A program made the translations under genes and the position numbers. From NCBI GenBank assembly GCA_037447655.1, contig JBBHKE010002835.1, positions 84,905-148,904 on the forward strand: DNA of 64,000 nt. Direction: 5' to 3'. Origin of the DNA: Zygnema cylindricum (taxonomy: Eukaryota > Streptophyta > Zygnematophyceae > Zygnematales > Zygnemataceae). This document shows positions 49,340 to 62,503 of this stretch, one piece after another. The notes below the pieces were generated by a model. That model was not told where the DNA came from, searched no databases, and was given only the letters and a program-made list of their open reading frames with translations. The first letter of the stretch is position 1. Each line of letters starts with the position of its first letter.

Positions 49340-52300
49340 GTCAAACGGACTGGCCGTCAAATCCTTACATAATTGTACCAGATTTATTGTGAACGTGGAT
49401 TGTTCAGTTTTGTAGCAGGTGACGTAAGCGCTTGTGCCCAAGCAGAATGACGTATGCACTTATCATTTCCCATATTTTATTGGGCCGTTTTTCATAAAAA
49501 GGTATTCGGTAACACTATTTTTCTAATCAATTACAAATCGCCCACTTCAAGCGTTCCTTAATTTTTAGACGAAGTTGTCAATGTGAAATAATCAAACAAA
49601 AAGAAACAAATAGTCAAAGCAATAAACGACAATACGGTGTACTGTATGCTCAGTTGCAAACTTGCGAACAATCTGAAATGGCGACAGCAAGAACGTCGCA
49701 TCAGATTTTCCGTTCGAAGCTGGCACACAAATTGTGGACGGTAATGTAAGAGAGGTTCTACGCTTTCGCGGCAGATTTCTTAAGCAGTACGATTACGATA
49801 GATCGACGGCTGTCGTCCAGAGATGCACTGTTCATCAGACGTGTTACGAGCTGTCCAAGGGCATCACTGGCTCGGATCAAACTTGGGCTAGATTCGGTAT
49901 CTCGCGAAACCGGTGGTAAAGAAATGGAGTCGCCATCCGAGCCCACGTGGTATTTCCTGTTTTGTTGGATGCCACAGCACGTGCCACAACGACTTCAACC
50001 TGAAAAGTCTCCACCACGTCGACATCACGTGAATATCATCGTTTGCACCACTTAGGAGATCACACGTAGGGCGGTAGTTTTGGGATACAAAGTGAGCGTG
50101 CTGTAGCGACAAAATCTACTGTACTACACAAACTATTCTGTCAGGATGCCGCCTTTACGAACGGTACCAAAATGTACGCTCGGTGAGAATTCTAGAACAC
50201 TGCTGAGGTGGGATTTTTGAATTATTTGCGTATGGACAGAAAGTACAATGAACAAAAGTACAGTACGTTTCCGCATTTTTCGATCAGACGTAAAACCCCT
50301 ATAATTAAACTCGTGTAGCAAGAATATAATACGTTGTGCTTTGCACACCACAGAATCGAAATTAAATTTTATGTACAGCGACAAAACAGACGTCAGGTAC
50401 ATTTTTTACAGTTGGCGTCAGAAGTACCAGGAAAAGGACACGTACAGCAGGGTATAACGGAAGCCAACCGGAATTTGCACACATAGATCAGGCATTGTCA
50501 AACTTCATCGGAAAAAATACATTACGATATTTTAACATCGATATTTTTTGTATTCTCGGGAAATTTTAATATCGACATTCTATCGGTATTCCTACAAGAC
50601 GGTTTAGATGACGCTAACAAGACAAAGTGTGATTTATCTGTTAACAGCACTCGGTTTCAGTTTAGTTAACTATGACCGTTGGATCGACTCTATTGAACGC
50701 CTCCAATGAGCTTTCATTTTACTTCCCCTTTTAATCCCCCTAACGAGGTCTAAATATTGAAAACAACCTCCCGCCTTATTTGTCCCTCTGTAGCTCTGAA
50801 GCTGATGATGATACTGGTTCTCATAACCCTAATTGGCTAATTCCCAAACCCGAGAAGCTACATATGAGAAGCCCCCATACAAGTACAGTACGTACGTAGG
50901 TCGGTGCGACTGCCCTACGTTTGGGACCCCGACTGCGTTTCGCTATTAAGCCTTCAGTTCCGTACAAAGTTCTGGAACATGTGAATCATACGGAAGTCGA
51001 TTTTTCGACGAAAGTACCAACGGTGATACCCAACGCTCATCATCCCATGGCAGACTTCCCAATATCCAGGAAAGGGCCGAGCCGCACCCCAAAAGTACAT
51101 ATGTACGAAATGGTTTGAAGTACGCTTTATTTTAACGGTAAAATGGGTTTCAACTTTCAAATTGGACTGACCGTTGCGGATAGGTTGTGCCGTACTACTG
51201 TGATTTAGATCAAATTCTTTTGAAAATTTGCATGTTTTCCAAGTGGAGTCGTAAAAGTGAAGTCCTTCCCTTCTCGCGACGCAGTACTCTGTGTACGAAT
51301 GTACGGACACTTCGGTTTATCCTCAAAACTTTTACGACGCCGGCTGATGATCACATCCTGACAACCGTCTGTAGAGGTACAGTAGTACTGTTCCTGTACT
51401 CTGTCAGCCTGTCGTATGAAATGTGTACTTCCGATGGACAAAGAGAGGTTAGGACTAAAATTAGGTCAAACGTTTGTATTACGGTAGCCCATCGTATGAA
51501 AGTAACCAAGGTACAAAAGATTATGAATAGGAGTCCGGGAAATTGAAGCAAAAGGCAAGTATTTTTTCCATGTAACCTATGTGCATGTAAACACTACAAC
51601 CATCGAATCAAAGTAAACATCTTCAGTCAATGCGGAAAACTAACTACTTTTAGGGGAATCCTGGCGTAACAGGGGTTTATTGGAGAGTCCAATACAGTGA
51701 AAATATGTAGAGCAACGACATATCCACAATAATCAAATTATTACTAGGCAGTCTCGCCAGGTCGATTTATTTCATACAAGAGGGTCCCATCCATGACAAA
51801 ATCCTGCCACCTGGGACCTCATTTCTGATGAGAAAAAAAAGACTTGATGGGCAGCTTGCAGATGATTGGTTGATAAGGACAGATTAACATGGCTGACTAT
51901 CACGAATTTAAAAGTTCAAAATAAAAAGTGACAAATTAGTCCGAATTTGACTAAATAGGAGCCTTTCAAAAACCATCCATAAAAAAGAGATCAAACACAA
52001 ACAAAGCGGCTGTTACATGCATTTACAGCTATCATAGAGGCAGACATCTTCTTTGCTTAATACAAAAAAATTGATGGAGTTGTAAGATATGTTGAATGCC
52101 AATGATCCTGCAAATTCCGAGTCAACACATAATGCATGATAGAAGGACAACACAACTAGCTCAACACGAACAAACACATGGAAACACATAATCACAAACG
52201 CAAAAGGAACAATTGACATTGGAAACTGGAAAACTTATTCCATTGCTTCCACTATTGTTTTAAATAAAACACAATTGAACACAAAGGATGTGTACATTGA

Positions 52301-52900
52301 CAAAAATTTCCGTCACATACACCGCATGATGTGTGACTGGACAAAATTTTTCTTCCACAAAAAAGAGGAAGGTCTTATACACAGCAGCCAGTGCACATCA
52401 TTCTCTCTTCTTCCTGCTGCTACTTCTCGTCACCAGCCAGACTGCTAGGCTAGGTTTCCATTGGATTATCGACTGATTCGTTCCTCCGACTGGTCACTTT
52501 TCCCTTTTTTTTCCCACCATACACCATTCAAACTGTCCCAAAGGTTTCTTAAAAGTCTAAAACTACAGAGGAGCTACAAAGTTTTTAGCAACTCCCATAT
52601 GCTCTTCTCAGTGGGCTCTATTCCCTGTTTCTAAGTAGGGAAACAAACAGCAGCAAAGAAATGAACTACACCGGCTTCACATTTTCTGCACAAATGCCGT
52701 CTAACTCGGACTCTTAAGTGGGTATATCCCTCTCCTACCGCGTCCTTTTAACATCTCTATACCCCTAAAGATATATTTCAGCTGTTCACTTCCTCAAGTC
52801 CTTCGCTCCCTAACCTCCTTCCCTCTACCATGACCATCCTTTCCCACCCTTAAATCTGCATAGATATATATTTGCAGACCTTTCTCCCACATACCCGCTA
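49340..52900. other. Intergenic region, no gene recognised
   Basis: About 3.5 kb. 50880-51550 is GTAC-rich. Frames up to 119 codons (for example 51187-51546) show no domain. The part nearest 52900 may be distal 3' sequence of the GLK gene. Confidence 0.4.
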
Positions 52901-52904
52901 AATA

Positions 52905-53130
52905 GGTCCTGTCCTGTTCAATATGGTATCTTTCATCCCACTGGTCACCACTATCCTGTCCTGTCCTGTTCTGACCTGTCCTGTTCAGTCTGTCTTTGTT
53001 TGGTTCTGTTTTGTCCTGTCTGTACTGTTCTTATCTGTTCTGTTATGACCTGTCTTGTCCTGTCCTGTCCTTTCCTGTTCTGTCCTGAATTATCCTGTGC
53101 CATTATCCTGTCCTGTTTTTCCTGCTTTTT
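52905..53130. repeat. Degenerate (CCTGT)n pentanucleotide tract 3' of GLK
   Basis: Runs of CCTGTCCTGTCCTGTT type with point changes over about 225 bp, starting about 150 bp past the GLK stop codon. It may lie in the 3' UTR, where the transcript would read (ACAGG)n. Confidence 0.8.
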
Positions 53131-53277
53131 TTTGTCCTGACACTCATATACAAAACTACTGAGCTTTCCAAAGGAAATGGGTCAGGTCAGGGCTTATACA
53201 ACTATCCAATAAAAAGGAGGAGATATAAATATAGCATTTTTAGTAATAAATACTGCACAAAGGAACAATGGTTGGGC

Positions 53278-56200
53278 TCATGCGGCAGATTGTTGTAAAC
53301 ACAAGGGCGATGGAGCTGTGGTGATGCCCTGTCTTTGGAGCTCCGCCATAACTTTTTCCATGGAGGGTGGTTTTAGGCCCAAGGGAAGAGGCATCAGTGG
53401 ATCTGCCAGAGCTTTGCTTATGGCTTCATCCAATATGCCTCGGGAAACCTGCGCGCACAGGGACAGAGAAGCCGAAAAAAAATAAGCCTCAACTGCCTTA
53501 ACCTGATGCACATAAAAGAGTTATGGATGAAGGATCCCAATGAAGGAACAGACAGAAAATAGGCCCCAACTGTCTTTGTTTTCATCGTTGACTATACGTA
53601 AAGAGTCATAGATGAAGATCCTGGAAGAAACATCTGAAAAAATCCATCATTTAGAAAAAACAACTTTCCAGCAAGATACAGATGAAGACACTCACATCTC
53701 CTGATGTGCTGAACATGTCGTCGCCAGGATCCAAGAATATGTCAAAATCATCTCCCAAACCAGAGTAAAGTGGCTCGTTTAGTATATCATCACTCAAAAG
53801 ATCTGGTAATGATGTAGAAGTTTGTGCAGATTGCGAGGGACATGCCATAGTCCCACAGACTACTGGCGGAGCAGTCATCAATCTCTGCAAAACCAGCAAC
53901 GACAAACACTACTCAAATAACCATTAGAGTAAGTCTTCAACCTACAGAAGAGAGGAAGAGTAAGACATTCCGGTGCTTCAATAGGTGTTGAATGCAAAAT
54001 CACATACCGGCATTGGTTGAGGAAAGCACGGTGTGCCTTGAACTGCAGTGGAGGGATGTCCCCATGAGGCATCCACTGCCGTCTGCACATGTGACCACGA
54101 CTCTTTCAAATCAATTCAAATGTTACTGCTATGTTAAGACTACTTCCACCGTTAGTCCGCCGCTAGCCTGCTCTAGCTGCTGTCATTAACATTCTCAACC
54201 TATTTCCACATACTGGATACTACTACTTCACGAAAAAAGAAACAAAAGAGGAGATACCTCGACGCATCCATATTTTCCAAAGCCCTTCCTGAAACCAAAG
54301 CCTCCTTCAAAGCCTCCAAAGCTTGCAAAACTCCATCGTTTCCAAAAGCACCGACGAAGAAGACGGGACAGAAATCATGGATTAAATTTGGTTATCATGT
54401 ATCAAGAAGATGGCGCAGAAGTATCTCTCACCATGGGATATTGCCACATGCCACCGTCAGGGGCATACCACGTAGGAGGCTGTTGCCACATGTGAGCAGG
54501 AGAGTGGTCGACTGTCGGATGCCCCCAGACGTAGAGAGGCATCCCAACTGCTGGGGGAGGAGGATGAGAACACGGATGAGTCATGGGATGACCCATGGGA
54601 GCAGGAAGAGGTTGAAGAGGCGGAAGGCCTAACGTGGGTCTAGGTTGAATGCGAGGAGGTGCGTTATGAGAAGGATGCACCCAGGAACTTCCGTCCCTTC
54701 TCATTCGAGACCAAGCACTGGGATCTAACGGTCGTCTCTGATGCCAAGTGGCAGCCTCCGCTTCTCGAGCAATCAGATGTCTCCGATGGGAGCGATATTT
54801 CTGTGGCGGAAAAATAGAGGTAGGGGACAAGATAGGCAGCAGCACAATTTTTTCCAATAAGAATGATGGAGGGAAAAGCTCAACTAATAGTCATGCAGAC
54901 AGGTCCAGTTTTAAGAAAAATATAGTCAACCTATTTTAAAACCACAGGAAATGTACATCAACAGCTCAAAGCGTGGTTACTGTTACAAGTGGGGATGGTA
55001 AGACCTAGGAAAAAGCCTGCATAGCAAACAGGGTGAAATAGAAAAATGAAGGAGACACGGAAGTGACGGAATTCCTTTTGTTTAATATTTCAAACATATC
55101 GAGAAGAATCGAAAGGACTTAGTTACAAACCTGGAGGTGACTGGCTATGTTATGTCTTGTCAAGCACTGAACCCCCATCAATTCCAAAATACGAGAAGGA
55201 ATGGCCTTTTCCACTCCCAACTGCTCCACAGCTTGTACAAATCTGCGATGAAGTTCTGGAGTCCAGTCCACCTGAGAGAAAACTACAGCATATAGATGTA
55301 AGCTGAGATAAATAAAGAAGAGAAGAGAAACAAACAGAGTGCAATTTCAGAAGACAAAAGCAATCAGTTCCCAAAAAAAACTTACACATCAAATAAGAAA
55401 GAAAGGCACAGAGATATTCCAGAAAAGAAAACACACACCAAATAAGAAAGAAAGAGAGGCACAGAGATATTCCGGAAAAGAAAAGGGCTCGGTTCCCAAA
55501 CAAACCTCAATACTAACAGTGTGTTATCTGCTGAGATGATTTAATAAAGAAAGGAAAAACTGACTTCAAGAAACAAAAACACACAGTTCCCAGGGAAGCC
55601 TCCACATTGACTTGAGATAGAGAAAGACAAAAAAAAATCAGCAGACAAAGCAAATAATTAGGTTTCCAAAGAGACCTCTACACATTGACAATGTGCTTAG
55701 GCGAGTAATCACCATTCAACTATCTCACAATTGTGTAACGAATTACACTAAACTATAAATGAAAATTTTCACTCACCTCTCCCTCCCCCTCCCTCTCTAG
55801 TCTCTCTTTCGCAGAGAGGTGAAAGAGAGAGAGAGGGAGAGAGAAATAAAAATGAGCCCCAAGAAATAGAAAGACGACCACTGACCTTCATTTTCCTTCG
55901 TCCTGGAGCCGTTTTACTGCCCTTCATTGTCCCATCTCCGCCTCCACTTTCTTCCTCTCCTCCATTACTATTATGCCTCCCAATATCTTGACTCTGCGAA
56001 ACACTTTCTTCCTCACCATTCCCACTGCTGTGCATGTGAAGCTCCCCATTCTCCTCCCTCTCATCACCCCCCATCAGAGGCATACTTCCCAGAAGAAAAG
56101 CGTCCTCATCTGTGAGCTCAATATCATGCACCTCTCCTCCTCCTAAAGAATCTAAGGAAAAATCCAAAGCTGAATCTGGCCAAGATAGGATATCATGAGC

Positions 56201-57070
56201 ATCTGCATCTACATTTGAACAAGTGTCCACATCATCCACAGCTCCCATACTGAATGCCACATCATCAATCAGTTCTTCTATTTCACTTTTCACTCTTCCC
56301 ATAACCATTTGACCATCCAAGGTTCTCCCTTCTTCTGCTTCTCCGGACCAGCATTCCGTACCTTCCTCTTGTTTAAATAAAAACTGACCACCACTAACTT
56401 GACTCAAAGAACTGCACAATGTTAGAGGATCGTCCTGTCCCTCTCTCTCTACCTCCCTCTCTCCCATTCCTCCTGGAACTTTCTGCTTTGGTTTTGAAGC
56501 TCCAGGATCATGTCCATGGTTTCCACCTTCTCCAAAAAGTAACTGGCTATGATTCTCTCCGCCCATAGAGACAACACCAGAAGGTGAAATGTTCTCTGCA
56601 GTCTGTCCTCCTCCTCCATTCCGTCCAACTCTCACTTCCTCATCTTCCTCCTCTTCTTCTTGCTTCAGAACAGAGAGTCCTGAAAGAGGAGGAGATTCCG
56701 CCATGGCTAGAAGTTTCTTAGGGTTTTGCTCCTCCTCTTGTTGTTGCTGCTGCTGTCTCCTCCCACTCCCATTTCCCTCTCCTGCCATATGTCCTCTCCT
56801 TCCTTTTCCACTGGTTCTCTGGTTATTAGTGTGAGGAGAACAAGAGGAAACTGCGGCCATAGATTCGTTACTACCTCCTGCTATAAAAGCACAGGTAGGT
56901 GATCCTCCCATAGTGGCTGTGGCAGCTACAGTAGCAATGGCAGAGGCCATACTAAGTATTGTAACAGTGGAGAGAGAGAGAAGCTCTGCAGAGAGAGTGG
57001 CAGGGAAAGGTAAACAACTTATATTCTCCGTTGGGTTGTGGTTCAAGCTCTGAAACGAGAGTGTTGACAT
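53278..57070 (-). CDS. GLK: GOLDEN2-LIKE (GLK) GARP transcription factor, 6 exons, 709 aa
   Basis: A nuclear transcription factor; GLK proteins switch on photosynthesis and chlorophyll-synthesis genes in chloroplast development. Exons on the minus strand: 57070-55886, 55271-55131, 54800-54432, 54082-54008, 53884-53696, 53448-53278. All are phase 0 with GT-AG borders. Residues 1-395 are a long N-terminal region with acidic clusters (about 260-350, [21 protein letters not shown]). The GARP DNA-binding domain is at 396-446 ([19 protein letters not shown] ... [16 protein letters not shown]), followed directly by the GLK hallmark AREAEAATW at 453-461. A proline-rich region with VWGHP and MWQ motifs follows to about 565, then [16 protein letters not shown], and the C-terminal GCT box ([19 protein letters not shown], then LKPPS) at about 654-695. 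The length exceeds that of angiosperm GLKs as I recall (about 420-440 aa), mainly in exon 1. A second ATG at residue 41 could be used. Exon 4-5 borders are the least certain. Confidence 0.95.
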
Positions 57071-58070
57071 TATTTTATTTGGATATGCCCGCGGAATGTC
57101 CGGTCTGTCAAACCTATCCAGGAATCGACAGATCGACGGCTAAGATTCGATCGTACGTAGTCTAGAAACCTCACGGAATGGGAATGCAAAAGTTTCATGA
57201 TTGACCGGAAGAGGTTGGAAAATAGGTAGGCAGGACGTACAGATTTTTTTTTATAAAGGACAAGTAAGTACGTAAATGTAGTACGTTTATGTACAGTTGA
57301 GTACCAGTGGAGAGTGAAGAGGTACGTTTACGTTTATGTTGTACCGTGATATGTACGGACAGAGGCGTCCGCGGAAGCAGGAAGAGGTGCGGCTGTGGAC
57401 CTCTGCAGACACGCGGACTCCACTGATTTGTGGCGGAAAGAGGGGGAAGAGGCCGATATATCGCAGTGGCGTTAGGATCGAATCGAAGTTAAAGATTTTC
57501 GGCGTCTTTCAACATTTTAGAAGGTGCCACATCAGCAGGAAAAGATTCTTTAGATTTTTTTTTTGGCTCATTGACGCAATTGTCACGGAACGAGTGGTTT
57601 TGAATGGTAGAGAGTGCGGAACAATATTTTGTCCTGTTCAAATTATGCTCGATGTCAACAGTTTACATGGAAACAACAATTCAATGTTCGTCTGTTCGCA
57701 TTCCTGTAAATAGGTGAAAAATTGTTTGTCTTTTAAAAAATGGGAAAGGCGTTTAGAATAGGGGTACGGCCGCCCGTAAATTAGGGCGGCTAGTGGATCG
57801 TATCTTTGTCGTTATGTGTGAACTGTGAAGTCGAGCGGTTGCTCATCCGCTGTCTTTAAACAAAACCGAGTGAAATGAACATGGAACTAGTGGTACAAGA
57901 ATTCTAAATGGGTCGATAGCGCAAATAAATGTACAGAAAATAAATAGCAAAAGCCTATTATATATTTCCCACATTCTCTCATTTAAATAGGCTTAGGAGA
58001 TATTTATTGTCCGTAGTAGTTTGAGTTGTCCTCTCAATTCTGAAACGAAATCCTTGTCTTTCAAAAAGTC
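57071..58070. other. Upstream region of GLK
   Basis: Probable promoter and 5' UTR of the minus-strand GLK gene. Several GTACGT-type motifs (57235-57320). A frame at 57336-57713 has no recognisable domain. Confidence 0.4.
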
Positions 58071-58073
58071 TAA

Positions 58074-58740
58074 GGGTATGGTTACATCAGACGAAAAGTG
58101 AGGTTTAATACAGAATTTTGTACTTGCCCGTACCATGCCGTACTATATTTTCGTGAGTTTCTTGAAAACAACATTACAGAAAATAAGATTGCGATTCTCC
58201 AAGTATCCGGGAGAAGACGTCGACCATCCGATTACATTTTGGTCTTCATCTGCGAAGCAATCGCTCCATACGCCTCTGTATTGGTGAACCCACCTCGCCG
58301 AGGTGGGTTCAGCAATACAGAACCAGTCAAATCGCTACACCTGGACCTCAGACACGAGCGTCGATGAAAAATGAAAATTTTCACACGCCCCCAAAGTCAC
58401 GTGCCTTCGGACAAGGTGACCGTAAAATTTTTGCCGAAAAGAAATACGGTTTTTTCCTGAAAGTCAGCAGCGTGAAGGAGATCTCTGAGGTACATTGACG
58501 CGGTACACTTGTGAAGTACACGTACGTAATACGCAAGTACGGATTTCTATACGAAAATGGTCGGTTTACAAATCTTTGACGATTTTATAGATTTGATCGT
58601 CGACCTACGTGGAATCACTCAAATTAGAACACGTATGTAAAAACTTGTTTACAGATGATACGCGATGCAACCGAGGCCTCTGTAATACAGAAATTTTGCT
58701 GTCCGTACTATTACAGAGACCTCCTGATGTAACCATACCC
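58074..58740. mobile_element. PIF/Harbinger-like non-autonomous element, copy 3 (667 bp)
   Basis: Inverted ends GGGTATGGTTACATCAG and (right, reverse complement) GGGTATGGTTACATCAGG, flanked by TAA on both sides (58071-58073, 58741-58743). GTACG motifs in the interior, no transposase. Confidence 0.85.
58275..58321. repeat. 47-bp palindrome inside Harbinger-like copy 3
   Basis: GAACCCACCTCG-C-CGAGGTGGGTTC at the core, with arms of 23 bp, one mismatch and a one-base loop. The centre at 58298 is 224 bp from the left end of the element. Confidence 0.92.
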
Positions 58741-58743
58741 TAA

Positions 58744-59303
58744 TTCGGCTCTCCACAATTTTGACCCAAGAACCTTAAATAGAATTTAATAACACTATTT
58801 TTTTTTACGTTAATTAACGTACTAGATAATTAGTGTAAATAACTCTGATTTATGGTCATCATGAATAAGGTGGTGTACGAAACGTGTCAATGCGCCCAAA
58901 ATGGTACTTTTTAAGTAATAAACTACGAAACATGGATTGAAATAATAACGAACGGACGTAAAACCGCACTTAGAGTAACAGGCAAAATGAGATAGTACCT
59001 ATTATAGTGTGAAGATATTGGTCGCGTATTAATTATACGGGAGAAAACCTAAATTAGAGTTATGAATCAATTAGGGTAAAAGGACCCAACGGTGCAAAAC
59101 TTGTCAGATTTTGCACTCGTACCTATTTTACTGTAAATATCTTGATCGCACATTCCTTATAGGCAAAGTGTACCCAAATTAGAGTTATGGATAAATTAGA
59201 GTAATATTTTTTTTCATAAACGCAAAAAATCCAAATTAGATATACTAACACTTATTATTTGTTTACACTAATTACTTTTTAACGCTAATAACGATTCACG
59301 GTG
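58744..59303. other. AT-rich DNA ending in a mariner/Stowaway-like MITE end
   Basis: The right inverted repeat AACGCTAATAACGATTCACGGTG ends at 59303 (quoted only at its core: CGATTCACGGTG) and is followed by TA. I could not fix the left end; it may lie near 58790. No gene. Confidence 0.5.
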
Positions 59304-59390
59304 TAGTGTTGTGTATCGGTGAGTTTCCTATCGGCGATAAGTCCGATAACTAATATATCGTTTATCGTTATCGTTATTATATAGGGAAGG
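59304..59390. mobile_element. hAT-like MITE, truncated copy E
   Basis: Begins TAGTGTTGTGTATCGGTGAG exactly at the TA that ends the mariner-like MITE. The TATCG/GATAA-rich interior fades after about 59390 and no right end was found. Confidence 0.55.
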
Positions 59391-61531
59391 ATAAATTCCA
59401 ATAAATCATTATCAGTAATAACACTTCGATTCCTACTTGGGCACTTAGCAAATGACATCAGTAGTCACGCGATATAACATCTTTTCCTTTTATTTCCTCT
59501 TTAGGTTTTCGTCTTACCTCGCCGTATGAGTGTGAATGGGGCATAGGAGACACGCTCATAATGTCAACGTTTTATGCGTGGAGATTAAAAATATCTTAAA
59601 CAAAAACATAACAATCATGTATTTGGCCTCTCAATGACCCCTCCTCCTTGTGCACTTTCTACCTCTGCCGCCCGTATACGACGTGTCCTACAGCTTGGTT
59701 GATGTGGTGAGCTCTCTCGTGGTACACTTCGGCCTTCCACTCCTTCTCCAACCACGAAGTCAATAGTTGAAGCCTTAAAGGTATTTCACCGCGCAGTATC
59801 CGATGAAGTTTTGTTCTTTGTTGACTCATATGAACCTTTACACGAGCTTATTTGCAATAATAATATTCGATTAATCCATCGCAAGGTTTTGATTTGTTGT
59901 TTAGGGTAGCTTCTTTATTGGCCCGAGAGCATGCGCCACCCCCAATAGTCCCACGTTTGGGAGTTGCGCGTCTTGTTGCTTTAACAAGCTTGTCGATAGA
60001 GTTCAACCGATTATTGTCGGGGACATTTTGTACAGTCTGATAGCGAGATCAATGTGTTTACAATTTTAGGGAGCTTTCCAACTATCATTTTTTCGCACAT
60101 CACTTTGGTGTTGCAACGCGGGGAGGTTGGGAGGCGGTTATGTGCGGTTAACAAGCGATTCTTTACTTATATCGGGATAGGGTGGTTCTCCAAGTTGGCA
60201 TTGCCACTGCCTTCAACACCGCTAATGGCCACGCCATATTTCCTAACCTACAATGGGCCTCTTCTCCCATTAACAATTTTGTCCTTTTTTTTAACATTTT
60301 TTGCTCCATATCCAGCCTCATACTTTATGACGATCGCCTCTTTAGAAGTATGTACCAACTTGTCGACCATGGTACCTTTGATCTTTGAGAAGGCCTATTT
60401 GCTCGTAGGTAAGCGAATTTACCAGTCTTCCTTGGCGCCAACCGTTTCTTAAACTCTGTGCCAGCCGCTTTCTTAAAGAGTTTCTCTCTTATAACATATA
60501 TTGTAATTCACTGTTTTCGGTGGACAATACTCGTATTTTACCTCGTGTTATCTCTCGTCGATAAGGGCTTACTACCATTTCAAAAGTGTTATTGTCTACT
60601 CGAGCGCTTTACCAGTTGAGGCTTATGATGATGTTCGTGCGCTCCCTTTCCTCACCGTTATAAGTCACTCACCAATGCAACAACATGTCGCCAATAAGGT
60701 AGTCGCCGTCGAAGTCAACAACCTAGTTGAGTCGCTCCTTGCGGTTGAATCGCAAGTCGACCGCAGACTTGTTCAGGGCCTACGGTTGGAGCTCGAGTTG
60801 TTGCTATACCAATTTTTGGCCTCACTTCATTTATTTTCTTCTCAATTTTCTACCTCGTTTTGCTTACGGCATAGCTTGCCGCACCCATCACTTTTAAGCA
60901 AAGAGTCTATCTTCTCCATTGCTCACACGGTGGAGAGCAGTAAAAAATACGTGACATAGTACGAGATGCCATCGTTGCTTCGAGTTGTGAAGCAGGCTAC
61001 ACAATCAAGCCCGAAGTGTCTAATATGCTTTCGCCACGTTTTTAATCAAAGGTTACTTGGGGCCTTCGCCTAGACCTTTTGTTTTTACACGGAGCGGCAA
61101 TAACACTGCGTGACGTAGTTCTCATTGACCATAGAGTATCCCATGTTTTGTCACGCGCAACATTGCATATTGGTGTTGCGGCTCGTGATGTGTGGGACTT
61201 CCAAAGAACGCGACTACACGTATCATGGCTTAATCGACGATTTCATACTTTTTCTTACTTTGGGACCTTGGAATTCTCATCGAAAAAATAATTTCGTGAC
61301 TGTACTCTACGATCTTTTAAAGTTAGAGGAATTAGCAATTCTTCTTCAACTCTATTGTCGGCTTTCTACCGTCACCGTATCCCTCTCGCCTTTCAACGTT
61401 CCCCAACTTCAACACTTATTCGACCGAGCACGGTGGTGAATGACTGTTGAGGATTGGGAGCATTAACCCCGCGCTACCGACGCATATAATATATATTTTG
61501 TAGTTGTGACCTTCATTGTGGCACTGTATTA
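59391..61531. other. Decayed coding-like region, unassigned
   Basis: Several neighbouring plus-strand frames (60054-60452, 60675-60959, 61125-61439) have less biased composition than the surrounding DNA, as if one longer coding region had been broken by frameshifts and stops. I recognise no domain. A retroelement relic is the most likely explanation, but this is inference. Confidence 0.2.
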
Positions 61532-62500
61532 GGGTGTGTGCCCATGTAATTGAAACTTTGAAATGTTACTTTGAATTTGAGCGCAAATTTTTCGGTGTAC
61601 TTTTCAAAGTGTTCATATGTCAATCATTACTTGCGCCTTCATTACTTCAAATATGTGACAGTTGTAGACGTCTACAAAATGTGCGACAACCTACTATAGT
61701 GCGTATCGAAATGTAGACGACTACGAAACTTCCTAAAAGTAGTGACGTCTACAAAAGCGGCGACGGTTGTAGACGTCGAGTTTTTTTGTGACGTTGTAGA
61801 TGTTTAGGGTTTTGCAACACTGGGAAGTCATGCTACCTTGTGACGTCATCAGCACATAAACTTTCCGCCATGGCTTCCCGATTTATTTTTCTTACCTTTT
61901 ATCATTCGACATGCCATCAAATTGAGACAGAATATATTAAAATAAAAAGGAAAAAAAACATATCTTTCATTTGATACTATTATTGCGCCTTTTCATATAG
62001 ACATGAGAGAAAGAGGAGCGGTTGAATGAGAAATATGGGGAGAGACGAGGACGTCGTAAACTTTTGCAAAGGACCCATGAATGAAAGTGGAGGTCCGAGA
62101 CCCCGACGATTTTTTTCCGTACATGCTTGTCATTTTTGTACGTACATGCGTGTGACGAGCAGGGAAGAAAATAGCGTGTACTCTCCTTGTTTCAAAAATT
62201 TTCGAAGACGTTTCACTCGTGCAATACCGGATTTCTATTCGTCGATAGGGTGTTATTTTGGTTAAAATCAGATCGCGATTTGATTATAGTACAAGTGCGA
62301 AGATGAGCTGGCGTGACGTGGAAGTGGGCCGCGATGATAATAACGCCAAATTGACGTACTGTCTAAGTTCAAAGATGACGCAAAATGTACTTTGGTTCTT
62401 GCCCATTTTTTGTAAGGCGTAAGATTTTCTTGTTGCAAGTCCCATTTTTTGTGAAAGCGACTGAAAAAAAACCCTTACTTGAACACATGGGCACACACCC
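61532..62500. mobile_element. PIF/Harbinger-like non-autonomous element, copy 2 (969 bp)
   Basis: Inverted ends GGGTGTGTGCCCATGT on both sides, flanked by TTA (61529-61531, 62501-62503). It is homologous in inverted orientation to 13605-14566, with nearly the same length. Many GTAGACG/CGTCTAC motifs near the left end. No transposase frame. Confidence 0.88.
62261..62290. repeat. Imperfect palindrome inside Harbinger-like copy 2
   Basis: AATCAGATCG / CGATTTGATT with one G-T pair, centred between 62275 and 62276, about 225 bp from the right end of the element. Confidence 0.7.
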
Positions 62501-62503
62501 TTA

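Noticed and set aside
54248-54345. Extra GLK exon with an F-G-G-F-E-G-G-F rhythm and a GTATCT donor
   Set aside because: Two frames are open there and no clear acceptor fits; the GLK frame joins cleanly from 54432 to 54082 without it. RNA data could change this.
57336-57713. 125-codon frame upstream of GLK
   Set aside because: No domain and arginine/phenylalanine-rich composition; lies in the presumed promoter.
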